DNA of 5,608 bases from Lutibacter sp. UBA4458 (GCA_002390165.1 DGOU01000187.1:9551-15158), one strand, 5' to 3'. Positions 1 through 5,608 are shown, counted from the first letter of the stretch. Numbers and translations are program-made. Notes: generated from the letters alone by a model not told the origin.

Positions 1-246
1 CAAAATAGAGGTGAAACTCAAAAACAATTATCTAAAGAGTTTGTGCGTCAGTGGTTAATTGAAAATGGATTTCAAGGAAAACAAGGGCAGCAAGTTCCAG
101 AAATGACCACTGAAAAGATTAATGAAATTTCAGAGAGGTATATTGAATTATATGAGAATATTACAGGAGAATCTTTTGTAAAATCAGATGTGAGTAATAT
201 TTCAGAACGAATTGAAAAGAATGTAGTTACTTTTTTAAATAGGTAA
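1..246 (+). CDS. purC: SAICAR synthase (phosphoribosylaminoimidazolesuccinocarboxamide synthase), C-terminal part
   Basis: The frame is open from the first base to a TAA at 244-246, giving the last 81 residues of a protein whose start lies outside the window. The segment [16 protein letters not shown], then PEMT, then [13 protein letters not shown] is the C-terminal helical region of the long PurC form found in Bacteroidota. The family ligates aspartate to CAIR with ATP, giving SAICAR in cytoplasmic purine synthesis. The ATP- and CAIR-binding residues lie upstream and cannot be checked. An internal GTG at 43 is not the start, because homology continues in frame before it. A hairpin follows directly after the stop. 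The gene faces the 5'-nucleotidase gene, so the two converge. Identification is from recognised sequence pattern only; no alternative family fits as well. Confidence 0.85.
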   Translation, partial: QNRGETQKQLSKEFVRQWLIENGFQGKQGQQVPEMTTEKINEISERYIELYENITGESFVKSDVSNISERIEKNVVTFLNR

Positions 247-265
247 AGGTAGTGGGTAGCTACCT
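247..265 (+). terminator. Candidate hairpin terminator behind purC
   Basis: Starting at the base after the purC stop, AGGTAG (247-252) pairs perfectly with CTACCT (260-265) around a 7-nt loop. The same bases contain the perfect 10-bp palindrome GGTAGCTACC (255-264), which is an alternative fold. The downstream run is ATAAATTTAAAA, not a clear U-tract, so termination is inferred from position and the stem alone. It could equally be a 3'-end stabilising hairpin. Confidence 0.4.
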
Positions 266-306
266 ATAAATTTAAAATGATAAAAAACTGAGTATAAAAA
301 ACAAAT

Positions 307-332
307 AGGTTTCGACTGCGCTCAACCTGACA
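307..332. repeat. Possible copy of a dispersed flavobacterial intergenic repeat
   Basis: This GC-richer segment stands out from the A/T-rich spacer. It contains TTCGACTGCGCTCAACC, with AGGTT (307-311) and AACCT (324-328) able to pair around a 12-nt loop. From memory, very similar strings (on the other strand, TTGAGCGCAGTCGAAACC) occur many times in intergenic DNA of Flavobacteriaceae genomes, often between convergent genes as here. Only one copy is present in this window, so its repeat nature cannot be shown from the sequence itself. Confidence 0.5.
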
Positions 333-360
333 CTAACAAATAGAGTTACTTATTCGTAAA

Positions 361-380
361 AGGAAATTATCTAATAACCT
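361..380 (-). terminator. Weak candidate terminator of the 5'-nucleotidase gene
   Basis: On the minus strand, 13 bp past the stop codon, AGG pairs with CCT and ATTA pairs with TAAT. The two short helices are separated by a 2x2 mismatch, and the stem is followed by CTTTTACG-like sequence (TTTT at about 357-360). The imperfect, A/T-rich stem and short T-run make this a weak call. It is listed because it is the best hairpin between the stop and the repeat-like segment. Confidence 0.25.
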
Positions 381-392
381 CTATAAAGAAAA

Positions 393-1823
393 CTACTGAA
401 ATTTAAAATAGTTATTATAGGAAGTATAATTTATGGTACTAGTATGGTTTTCTAAATAATCAATAATTCCTTCGGCAGTTGTAAAATTTGTTGGCGTTGG
501 TGTTTTGGTAAAATAAGTATCGTAAACAGCTGGAATGTAGTCATTTAATCCGACAGTTAATGTAGTGCTGTCGTTTATAATTTCATCATTTAAATTTTTT
601 ATAACTACTTCATTATTAACTTCTTCTATTTTAACTCCGGCATAATAAACAGCAATTTTGCTTCCTTTTAAAAAGTTTTTTATTTCGCTAACCGTCATAG
701 TATAGGTTACTGCTCCATTATTAAATGGGTCAATTTCAAAAATTTCACGCTTAGTAATATCTCCTTCATCTAAACTGTTTCTAATACCTCCAGTATTTTG
801 AAAAGTAATATCAGCATTCATTTCCTTTTTTAATATATCTGTATAAAAATAGCCAACTTGCGAATGGTCGTGATAGGCAGATGAATAACCAATTACTTCG
901 TCTAAATTAGCTTCTTGATTATAATTATCTGCCATATTTTTGATGGCTGCATCATAATTTGGATAGCTGTTTAAATCAATTAAATCATAGGTTAAACTTT
1001 CTATTTTCTTATCTTTTAAGGTGAGATTAATTTTTCCTAAATAATTCAATTTGGAACCAGCTTGAAAAATAGGAATGTTATTAACAGAGGTAATTGCTTT
1101 AGAATGTGAATGTCCTCCAATAATCATGTCAAAATAAGGATAATTGTTGGCAATACTTTTGTCGGTATTTAATCCTAAATGAGTAAGAGCAATATATAAA
1201 TCAGCTTTTTCAGTTTGTTTTACCTGTGCGTAATCCCCAATTACATCAGTATATTTTTGAAATGTTAAATCTTTTACTCTCCAAGGATGAGTGGATGGAA
1301 TAACGGCTCCTTCTTTGCCGTTAGTTTCAACTAGCCCTAAAAAAGTAATTTTAATGTTATCTTTTGTAATTGTTTGATATGCTTTTGGCTGAGGTATTCC
1401 AGTATTATTCATAGCTACGTTTGCACAAATCCAGCTAAATTGTGATTGCAAAAATCTATCTTTTAAAATAGTTTCCCCATAATCAAACTCGTGATTACCT
1501 ATTTCAGAAATGTCAAATCCAACTTTGTTCATTAAATCAATCATTGGATACCCTTTTGGGTTGTAATTATCCACCACAGGATTACCAGAAAATATATCGC
1601 CAGCACAAACTAAAAGTACGTTAGTTTCTTTTTTTTCTTGATCTACAATATATTTTATTTTAGCAAAATTTTCTATGCTTCCATGTGAATCATTAATGTG
1701 AAAAATAGTTAGATCTTTACTGTTATTTTGAGGAATTACGGGTTGTGTATTGTTCTCTGTTGAACAACTAATAACAAAAAAGGAAATAAGTATAAATAGA
1801 ATACTTTTTTGTAAATTTTTCAT
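393..1823 (-). CDS. Lipoprotein bifunctional metallophosphatase / 5'-nucleotidase (UshA family)
   Basis: This complete 476-residue protein starts with a lipoprotein signal: MKNLQK, a hydrophobic stretch (8-19) and lipobox V17-I-S-C20, so it should be lipidated at Cys20 and anchored in the envelope. The calcineurin-like metallophosphoesterase domain (about 37-270) has all five family motifs: D45-S-H47, G75-D76, G109-N-H-E-F-D114, T214-H215 and G237-H238-S-H240. By comparison with E. coli UshA, the metal ligands would be D45, H47, D76, N110, H215, H238 and H240, with H111/D114 as the catalytic pair. The 5'-nucleotidase C-terminal domain (about 305-460) shows N343-T-G-G-I-R348 and D365-P-F-N-N369. 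The usual GGDG(F/Y) is replaced by V-Y-D-T-Y (433-437). The family hydrolyses 5'-nucleotides or UDP-sugars outside the cytoplasm; the exact substrate is not readable. It probably shares a transcript with the SpoIIAA-like gene 33 bp upstream. Its position beside purC is suggestive only. Confidence 0.9.
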   Translation of the reverse strand: MKNLQKSILFILISFFVISCSTENNTQPVIPQNNSKDLTIFHINDSHGSIENFAKIKYIVDQEKKETNVLLVCAGDIFSGNPVVDNYNPKGYPMIDLMNKVGFDISEIGNHEFDYGETILKDRFLQSQFSWICANVAMNNTGIPQPKAYQTITKDNIKITFLGLVETNGKEGAVIPSTHPWRVKDLTFQKYTDVIGDYAQVKQTEKADLYIALTHLGLNTDKSIANNYPYFDMIIGGHSHSKAITSVNNIPIFQAGSKLNYLGKINLTLKDKKIESLTYDLIDLNSYPNYDAAIKNMADNYNQEANLDEVIGYSSAYHDHSQVGYFYTDILKKEMNADITFQNTGGIRNSLDEGDITKREIFEIDPFNNGAVTYTMTVSEIKNFLKGSKIAVYYAGVKIEEVNNEVVIKNLNDEIINDSTTLTVGLNDYIPAVYDTYFTKTPTPTNFTTAEGIIDYLENHTSTINYTSYNNYFKFQ

Positions 1824-1856
1824 AAGAAATAATTTACTATAAAATTAACTAAAAAA

Positions 1857-2285
1857 TTAGTGAGCTTGTAATTCTTTTATAAAACTTTTTTCATTGTCAA
1901 ATAGAGGCTGTGTATCTAACCAATAAAATGCTTTTCCACAAGTGGAAAAAATTTCAACTTTTTTATGTGTGTCTTTAGTTTGCATTTTATATAAGGTTGT
2001 TAATACTACTTGTTTTGGCGTGTGCGTGACAATGGCAATTTTTCTAGTTTTTTTATTTGGCAATTTTTTATTTGAAAAATCAATGTATTTTGAAATTTCT
2101 TGTGGTTTTATATTAAAAGTAACCTCTTTAAAGTAAATAAAGTAATTGTAATCTAATGAGAAATTTGAATCTTGAATAAGTTGCTCTTTAAATTGGATGA
2201 ATGAATCTATCGTAATAATTCCTTGAAAAAATTCAACAATAAGGTTTTCTTTTTTTAAAATTTTATAAGAATTTTTTAACGACAT
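1857..2285 (-). CDS. Small SpoIIAA-like / STAS-fold protein of unknown role
   Basis: This 142-residue cytoplasmic-type protein has no signal peptide or membrane segment. The order of elements fits the SpoIIAA-like (STAS-related) fold: a strand LIVEFFQGIIT (15-25), a helix DSFIQFKEQLIQ (27-38), a strand YNYFIYFKEVTF (46-57), a helix KPQEISKYIDF (60-70), a strand KIAIVTHTP (82-90), a helix with a conserved-looking K91-Q, and a final KVEIFST...AFYWL (109-123), which resembles the closing strand-helix of that family. No sigma-factor or anti-sigma partner is nearby, and no phosphorylatable Ser can be pointed to with confidence. Flavobacteria carry many such stand-alone proteins of unknown function. 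The start is the ATG at 2285, 15 to 20 nt behind a promoter-like site. The 5'-nucleotidase gene follows after 33 bp. The gene is well supported; the fold assignment is moderate. Confidence 0.75.
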   Translation of the reverse strand: MSLKNSYKILKKENLIVEFFQGIITIDSFIQFKEQLIQDSNFSLDYNYFIYFKEVTFNIKPQEISKYIDFSNKKLPNKKTRKIAIVTHTPKQVVLTTLYKMQTKDTHKKVEIFSTCGKAFYWLDTQPLFDNEKSFIKELQAH

Positions 2286-2306
2286 CTTCAGCTTAAATTT
2301 AGAGTG

Positions 2307-2336
2307 CGAAAATAAGTTTTATGTTTTAATTTTCAA
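2307..2336 (-). promoter_or_regulatory. Candidate promoter for the SpoIIAA-like / 5'-nucleotidase pair
   Basis: On the minus strand TTG (2336-2334), a 19-nt spacer and TATTTTCG (2314-2307) match the Bacteroidota pattern TTG-N17-23-TAnnTTTG with one mismatch in the -7 box. A start point some 5-8 nt further on would give a leader of about 13-17 nt before the ATG at 2285. No G-rich Shine-Dalgarno is present, which is normal in this phylum. No experimental support. Confidence 0.5.
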
Positions 2337-2386
2337 TATTTTCAGCAATGTATTTTTATTAAAATAATTGGAGAAAATTTAATTTA

Positions 2387-2409
2387 ATTTATATAATAAT
2401 TATATAAAT
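2387..2409. repeat. 23-bp all-A/T perfect palindrome
   Basis: ATTTATATAAT (2387-2397) and ATTATATAAAT (2399-2409) are perfect reverse complements around a single A at 2398. The site is 51 bp upstream of the -33 side of the putative promoter at 2307-2336. It could be a dimeric regulator site or simply a chance product of A/T-only DNA; the sequence cannot separate these. Confidence 0.45.
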
Positions 2410-2518
2410 ACACTATTTGTAATAATAAAAACGCAAAAAATATTAATAAAATAGGAATGTGATAATTGCTTAGTTTAAATATTATAAATGTAAAAATTAA
2501 AATATTTTCTAATTAAGA

Positions 2519-2635
2519 ATACTTTCGAGTATAGTTTTATCAATTTTTAATCAATTAGAAGCAGCTTCTATAGTAGAGAAAATTTCAACGGTTTGTGCAG
2601 GATTGCAATATTAACCGTTTTATTATAAAACTATA
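2519..2635. repeat. Block of nested inverted repeats, possible structured RNA or small relic element
   Basis: The outer arms TATAGTTTTAT (2530-2540) and ATAAAACTATA (2625-2635) are perfect 11-bp reverse complements. Inside are AATTTT/AAAATT (2542-2547 with 2579-2584), a hairpin TAGAAG-CAG-CTTCTA (2556-2570), and AACGGTT/AACCGTT (2587-2593 with 2613-2619). Drawn as RNA this makes a three-way junction. A further hairpin ATACT-TTCG-AGTAT (2519-2532) overlaps the left outer arm and would compete with it. The pairs are seen directly; a functional RNA or a miniature element with 11-bp ends is inference. Chance pairing in A/T-rich DNA explains part of it. Confidence 0.35.
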
Positions 2636-2692
2636 AAGATGAATAAAGTTTTGAATTAGAGAATTGCCAAATTTAAACAGAGTAAAATAATA

Positions 2693-2746
2693 GTTAAAAA
2701 GGTAAAAATATCGAAGATTTAACCTCAATATTTTTATCTTTTTAAC
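2693..2746 (-). terminator. Long hairpin, probable terminator of the dipeptidyl peptidase gene
   Basis: Two 19-nt arms (2693-2711 and 2728-2746) are reverse complements except at one position (2702/2737), separated by a 16-nt loop. The hairpin begins 28 bp past the stop codon at 2775. On the minus strand it is followed by TATTATTTTACT, a broken T-run typical of A/T-rich Bacteroidota terminators. The stem has only four or five G/C-containing pairs, so it is long but A/T-rich. It is the only clear termination signal between this gene and the SpoIIAA-like gene. Confidence 0.6.
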
Positions 2747-2774
2747 ATAGTGTCAAAACATTGTTTTAATAGTA

Positions 2775-4928
2775 CTACTGCAAACTATGTTTAGATGTTA
2801 TAGCTTTATTATTTTCAACAATATAATTCATCATTTTAACTAATAAATGAACTCTATCTTTACCTCTTACATTATGTTCGTGCATTGGATAGGTAAAATA
2901 ATCTAATTGAACTCCTTGTTTAACCGCTTCTTGTAATAGGGTTAAACTATGTTGAGGTACCACTGTTGGATCAACACTTCCGTTGATAATTAGAAGTTTT
3001 CCATCTAAATTTTTAATATAATTAGGTACACAAGCATTTTTATAACCTTCAGGATTTTCTTGCGGAGTATCCATATAACGTTCACCATACATTACTTCAT
3101 AATATTTCCAGTCTGTTACAGGGCCACCTGCAACTGCAGTTGTAAAAACTCCTGGATGACGTAACATTAAACTTGTGGTCATAAATCCACCAAAACTCCA
3201 TCCATTAATTGCTATTCTATTTTTATCAACAAAAGACAACGTTTTTAAATAATCTACACCATTTAACTGATCTTCCATTTCAATATCTCCTAAATGACGG
3301 TGAATAATACTTTCAAAAGCAAAACCTCTGTTTTCTGTTCCTCTATTATCTAGGGTAAAAACAATATAATTATCTAAGGATGAAAATGCTGTAGACCATA
3401 ATCTAGAACCACCTAACCAAGAATTAGTTACTAATTGTGCATGCGGACCGCCATAAACATAAACTAAAACAGGATATTTTTTTGAAGCATCAAAATTGGC
3501 TGGCTTAGTAATTTTACCATATAATGTGGTTCCATCATTTGCTTTTAGATTAATAAATTCGGTGGTTCCTATTTTATAATCTTTTAAAGGATTTTCTGCT
3601 GTAAAAATGGTTGTTGGTTTTAAATTTTTGGTATTTATTATTTGAGAAATTCTTGGAACTGTAATGCTACTATAAGAATCTAATAAATAGTTACCATTAC
3701 CATTTATACTACCAATATGAGTTCCTTTTTTAGTGCTAAGTTGTGTTGTTTTTCCAGAAGTAAGATTTACTTTAAAAAGGTTCATTTCTCTAGGATCTGT
3801 TCCGGTTCCTTTTATAAAAACACTTTTAACCTTGGTGTCAAAACCTAAAATGCCAGTTACCACCCATTTATAATTAGTAAGTTGTTTTATTAAATTTCCA
3901 TTGGTAGAATATTCATAAATATTCATAAAACCATTGCGTTCACTTAAATATAAAAAGTTAGTGTTGCTATTTGGTAAAAACACGGCATCAAATTCTGGTT
4001 CTGTCCATTTATCGTTAGTTTCTTCAAAAATAGTTACTATTTTTTTTCCTGTTTGAACATCATATTTATTAAACCAAATATGATTTTGACCTCTGTTTAC
4101 TTCCGCAACTAAAATATATTTTTCGTCAGGAGTCCAAGTTAAATTGGTTAAATAATGCTCATCGGATGTGTCAATATCTAAATAAGAAGTTGTATTCGTT
4201 TTCATATTAAATATTCCAATTTTAGCCTTTTCACTTCCTTGACCTGCCATTGGATATTTTATACTTTTTAAGGTAGCCGGATACGTATTAATGTTTACTA
4301 AAGGATAATTAGTTACGTTACTTTCATCTTTTTGATAGAAGGCTAAAAAATTACCTTTTGTACTCCAAAATGTGCCTTTTTTTATGCCAAATTCATTTCT
4401 GTGTATAGATTGTCCGGCAACTATATTTTTATCTGTAAAACTGGTAACAGCAATTTTAGGATTACTAGCATTTGCAACATATAAATTATTATCTAATGTA
4501 TAAGCAGTAGCCTTTGCTTTATTATTAAATTCAGTATTTTCACCTAGTTCACTATTAGTAACACTATAGGCTTTAGTTTTAGTTAAGTAATTATAAACTT
4601 CAAAAGTATTTTTAGAATTAAAAGTTAATTCCGTATTAGTTATGCTTAAAATTCTTGGTAATCGAGTTAAATTTGGATAAACTTTTTGAAGAGATTCTAA
4701 AGTAATAGCATTAGTTTGAGTATTGTTTTTTGCACTACTTATAACTAATTGATTATCTTTTTGATAGATATAATTTTCAGAATTATTTATCCATTGTAAT
4801 TGCGCTAATCGTTTTGGGTACAATCCTTTAGAATACCCTAAAACAGCATCGCTTAAGGTTAAGTTTTTTTCTTGAGAAAATCCAAAGAAAAATGTACTAA
4901 TAAATAAGATTAAATATATTTTTTTCAT
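2775..4928 (-). CDS. Dipeptidyl peptidase IV-type serine peptidase (S9 family), secreted
   Basis: This complete 717-residue protein is of normal length for bacterial DPP IV. An N-terminal signal peptide (MKK, hydrophobic 5-17, likely cut near S18/Q19) sends it to the periplasm. Residues from about 25 to 450 form the eight-bladed beta-propeller, including the HRNEFGIKKGTFWS region (176-189) that carries the N-terminus-binding glutamate (E179). The C-terminal alpha/beta hydrolase domain (about 455-705) has G576-W-S578-F-G-G581 with nucleophile S578, D653 in GSVDPTVVPQ and H685 in HEHNVRG as the triad. Y492 in YGGPHAQ is the expected oxyanion-hole tyrosine. The family removes X-Pro or X-Ala dipeptides from peptide N-termini. 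The first Glu of the usual Glu-Glu pair appears to be Asn178, so preference may differ. It has its own promoter-like box, with a terminator hairpin after the stop. The gene just upstream encodes an unrelated phosphodiesterase-fold enzyme. Confidence 0.92.
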   Translation of the reverse strand: MKKIYLILFISTFFFGFSQEKNLTLSDAVLGYSKGLYPKRLAQLQWINNSENYIYQKDNQLVISSAKNNTQTNAITLESLQKVYPNLTRLPRILSITNTELTFNSKNTFEVYNYLTKTKAYSVTNSELGENTEFNNKAKATAYTLDNNLYVANASNPKIAVTSFTDKNIVAGQSIHRNEFGIKKGTFWSTKGNFLAFYQKDESNVTNYPLVNINTYPATLKSIKYPMAGQGSEKAKIGIFNMKTNTTSYLDIDTSDEHYLTNLTWTPDEKYILVAEVNRGQNHIWFNKYDVQTGKKIVTIFEETNDKWTEPEFDAVFLPNSNTNFLYLSERNGFMNIYEYSTNGNLIKQLTNYKWVVTGILGFDTKVKSVFIKGTGTDPREMNLFKVNLTSGKTTQLSTKKGTHIGSINGNGNYLLDSYSSITVPRISQIINTKNLKPTTIFTAENPLKDYKIGTTEFINLKANDGTTLYGKITKPANFDASKKYPVLVYVYGGPHAQLVTNSWLGGSRLWSTAFSSLDNYIVFTLDNRGTENRGFAFESIIHRHLGDIEMEDQLNGVDYLKTLSFVDKNRIAINGWSFGGFMTTSLMLRHPGVFTTAVAGGPVTDWKYYEVMYGERYMDTPQENPEGYKNACVPNYIKNLDGKLLIINGSVDPTVVPQHSLTLLQEAVKQGVQLDYFTYPMHEHNVRGKDRVHLLVKMMNYIVENNKAITSKHSLQ

Positions 4929-4947
4929 GATTATAAGTTTTGTGGTA

Positions 4948-4955
4948 CAAAGTTA
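4948..4955 (-). promoter_or_regulatory. Candidate -7 box upstream of the dipeptidyl peptidase gene
   Basis: TAACTTTG on the minus strand (4955-4948) matches the Bacteroidota -7 consensus TAnnTTTG exactly and lies 19 bp before the ATG at 4928, so the leader would be short. No good TTG is found 17-23 nt upstream, so the -33 element is weak. The box lies in the 62-bp gap behind the upstream gene, suggesting that the peptidase can be transcribed separately from it. Confidence 0.45.
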
Positions 4956-4990
4956 TTCAATATTTTAAAGGAAGTTATGATGTTTATCAT

Positions 4991-5608
4991 TTAAGGAGTT
5001 AAATTTAAACGAGCCATAATTGGAAAATGATCAGAGTATTTAACGGTGTAAGTTTTAAAATTATTTATAGTAATTTTTTCATCCGCTAAAATAAAATCAA
5101 TTCGCATTGGAAATCCAAAATTGTAGGTGCTTCCAAAACCATTACCAGCTATTTCAAAAGCATCATTTTTATTTTTGTTGAGTTGATGGTACACCCAAGA
5201 AAAAGCAGTATTATTAAAATCGCCACAAATAATAGATTTATAAGTACTTTCCTTTAGGTGTTTTTGAATTAATTTAACTTGCGTTACTTGTTTTTTGAAC
5301 GCTTTAATAAGTCTATATTTAATTTTTATTGAAGATTTTTCATCAAATTTTTCTTTGTTTGGGTCAATCTTAAATGACTCTAAATGAATGTTATAAATTC
5401 TTAGAGTATCATTGCTTTTGATAATATCAATAAAAATTGCATTGTTATTGGTATTAGGAAAATTTAAAGAGCCAGAATTAATTATTTTATAATTAGAATA
5501 AATTGCATCACCGAACCGGTTCTTTGTAACATTAGTTTTAATGTATTTATACTTAAATAAGTTTTTTAAAATATTTGATTTGTGATATTCTTGAAGACAT
5601 AAAATATC
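4991..5608 (-). CDS. Endonuclease/exonuclease/phosphatase (EEP) family protein, N-terminus missing
   Basis: On the minus strand the frame is open from the right edge to a TAA at 4993-4991, giving 205 residues. Counted from the edge, the EEP core motifs appear in order: DILCLQE7 (metal-binding Glu), RFGDAIYS (31-38), N73-I-H75-L-E77-S, G129-D130-F-N132-N, R169-I-D171 and S192-D193-H194-x-P. All catalytic residues of the fold visible here are intact. The fold hydrolyses phosphodiester or phosphomonoester bonds, and members act on nucleic acids, sphingomyelin or phosphoinositides; the substrate cannot be read. Flavobacterial proteins with this motif set usually carry membrane helices before the domain, so a membrane anchor outside the window is likely but unseen. 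The GTG at 5194 is inside the domain (Val of SWVYHQL) and is not the start. Lys/Asn-rich loops (about 80-125) reflect the base composition. Confidence 0.85.
   Translation of the reverse strand, partial: DILCLQEYHKSNILKNLFKYKYIKTNVTKNRFGDAIYSNYKIINSGSLNFPNTNNNAIFIDIIKSNDTLRIYNIHLESFKIDPNKEKFDEKSSIKIKYRLIKAFKKQVTQVKLIQKHLKESTYKSIICGDFNNTAFSWVYHQLNKNKNDAFEIAGNGFGSTYNFGFPMRIDFILADEKITINNFKTYTVKYSDHFPIMARLNLTP

Larger units (their letters stand above)
2286..2774. other. 489-bp gene-free spacer, very A/T-rich, with several inverted repeats
   Basis: No frame on either strand has a plausible gene. Apart from the promoter-like site next to the SpoIIAA-like gene, the spacer contains a 23-bp A/T palindrome (2387-2409), a less A/T-rich block of nested inverted repeats (about 2519-2635) and a 19-bp inverted repeat (2693-2746). 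A spacer this long between two genes on the same strand contrasts with the 33- and 62-bp gaps elsewhere in the window. It may be relic DNA, a small RNA locus or an extended control region. Confidence 0.7.

Noticed and set aside
43..246. A 67-residue gene starting at the GTG at 43
   Set aside because: It is the tail of PurC; recognisable PurC sequence ([11 protein letters not shown]) precedes the GTG in frame.
1942..2136. 64-residue open frame on the plus strand
   Set aside because: It lies wholly inside the SpoIIAA-like gene on the opposite strand, its hydrophobic look follows from the complement of Lys/Asn-rich codons, and it has no promoter or homology that I recognise.
2640..2660. Tiny plus-strand frame MNKVLN after an AAAG sequence, as a leader peptide
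   Set aside because: It has six codons, no gene downstream on that strand and no promoter match.
2668..2675. TAAATTTG on the minus strand as a -7 promoter box
   Set aside because: There is no TTG at the right distance, and the site lies immediately behind the terminator-like hairpin; an exact 8-bp match is easily found by chance in such A/T-rich DNA.
2286..2774. CRISPR array, tRNA or complete insertion sequence in the long spacer
   Set aside because: There are no regularly spaced direct repeats, no tRNA-like cloverleaf with TTC loop and acceptor stem, and no transposase frame.
2744..2791. 8-bp inverted repeat AACATAGT / ACTATGTT spanning the dipeptidyl peptidase stop codon
   Set aside because: The loop is 32 nt and includes coding sequence, the arms do not extend, and it conflicts with the much stronger hairpin at 2693-2746; chance is sufficient.
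4991..5194. A short stand-alone 67-residue gene starting at the GTG at 5194
   Set aside because: The frame continues upstream without a stop to the window edge, and the upstream part carries the earlier EEP motifs, so the GTG is an internal Val codon.

Overview
The window looks like a piece of chromosome from a low-GC member of the Bacteroidota, most likely the family Flavobacteriaceae. This rests on several things seen in the sequence. Base composition is strongly A/T-rich, and intergenic DNA is almost pure A/T in places. Candidate promoters fit the TTG / TAnnTTTG pattern of this phylum rather than sigma70. The secreted proteins have short Lys-Lys signal peptides, and one ends in a typical Phe-Ser-Gln cleavage region. 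The long-form PurC and the DPP IV sequence (GGPHAQ, DNRGTxNRG, HEHNVxG) are of the type found in this group. Genus cannot be fixed from this stretch.

Layout, left to right. Positions 1-246 (+) hold the 3' end of purC (purine biosynthesis). A 146-bp convergent spacer (247-392) carries a short palindromic terminator-like hairpin and a GC-richer segment that resembles a dispersed intergenic repeat of flavobacteria. Every other gene is on the minus strand. Reading in the direction of transcription, a small SpoIIAA/STAS-like protein (2285-1857) is followed 33 bp later by a lipoprotein 5'-nucleotidase/metallophosphatase (1823-393), probably as one transcript from a promoter at about 2307-2336. A long gene-free spacer (2286-2774) follows. 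It holds a 19-bp inverted repeat just behind the next gene, a block of nested inverted repeats with a short coding-like stretch, and a 23-bp all-A/T palindrome. Next come a complete dipeptidyl peptidase IV-type serine peptidase (4928-2775) with its own -7 box, and the C-terminal 205 residues of an endonuclease/exonuclease/phosphatase family protein that runs off the right edge (4991-5608).

Functionally this is mostly ordinary housekeeping and exported hydrolase content: purine synthesis, nucleotide dephosphorylation at the cell envelope, periplasmic peptide processing and a phosphodiesterase-fold enzyme. No defence system, CRISPR array, complete insertion sequence, tRNA or rRNA is visible. 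The least explained part is the 489-bp spacer 2286-2774. I see candidate structure there but no firm proof of a new system.
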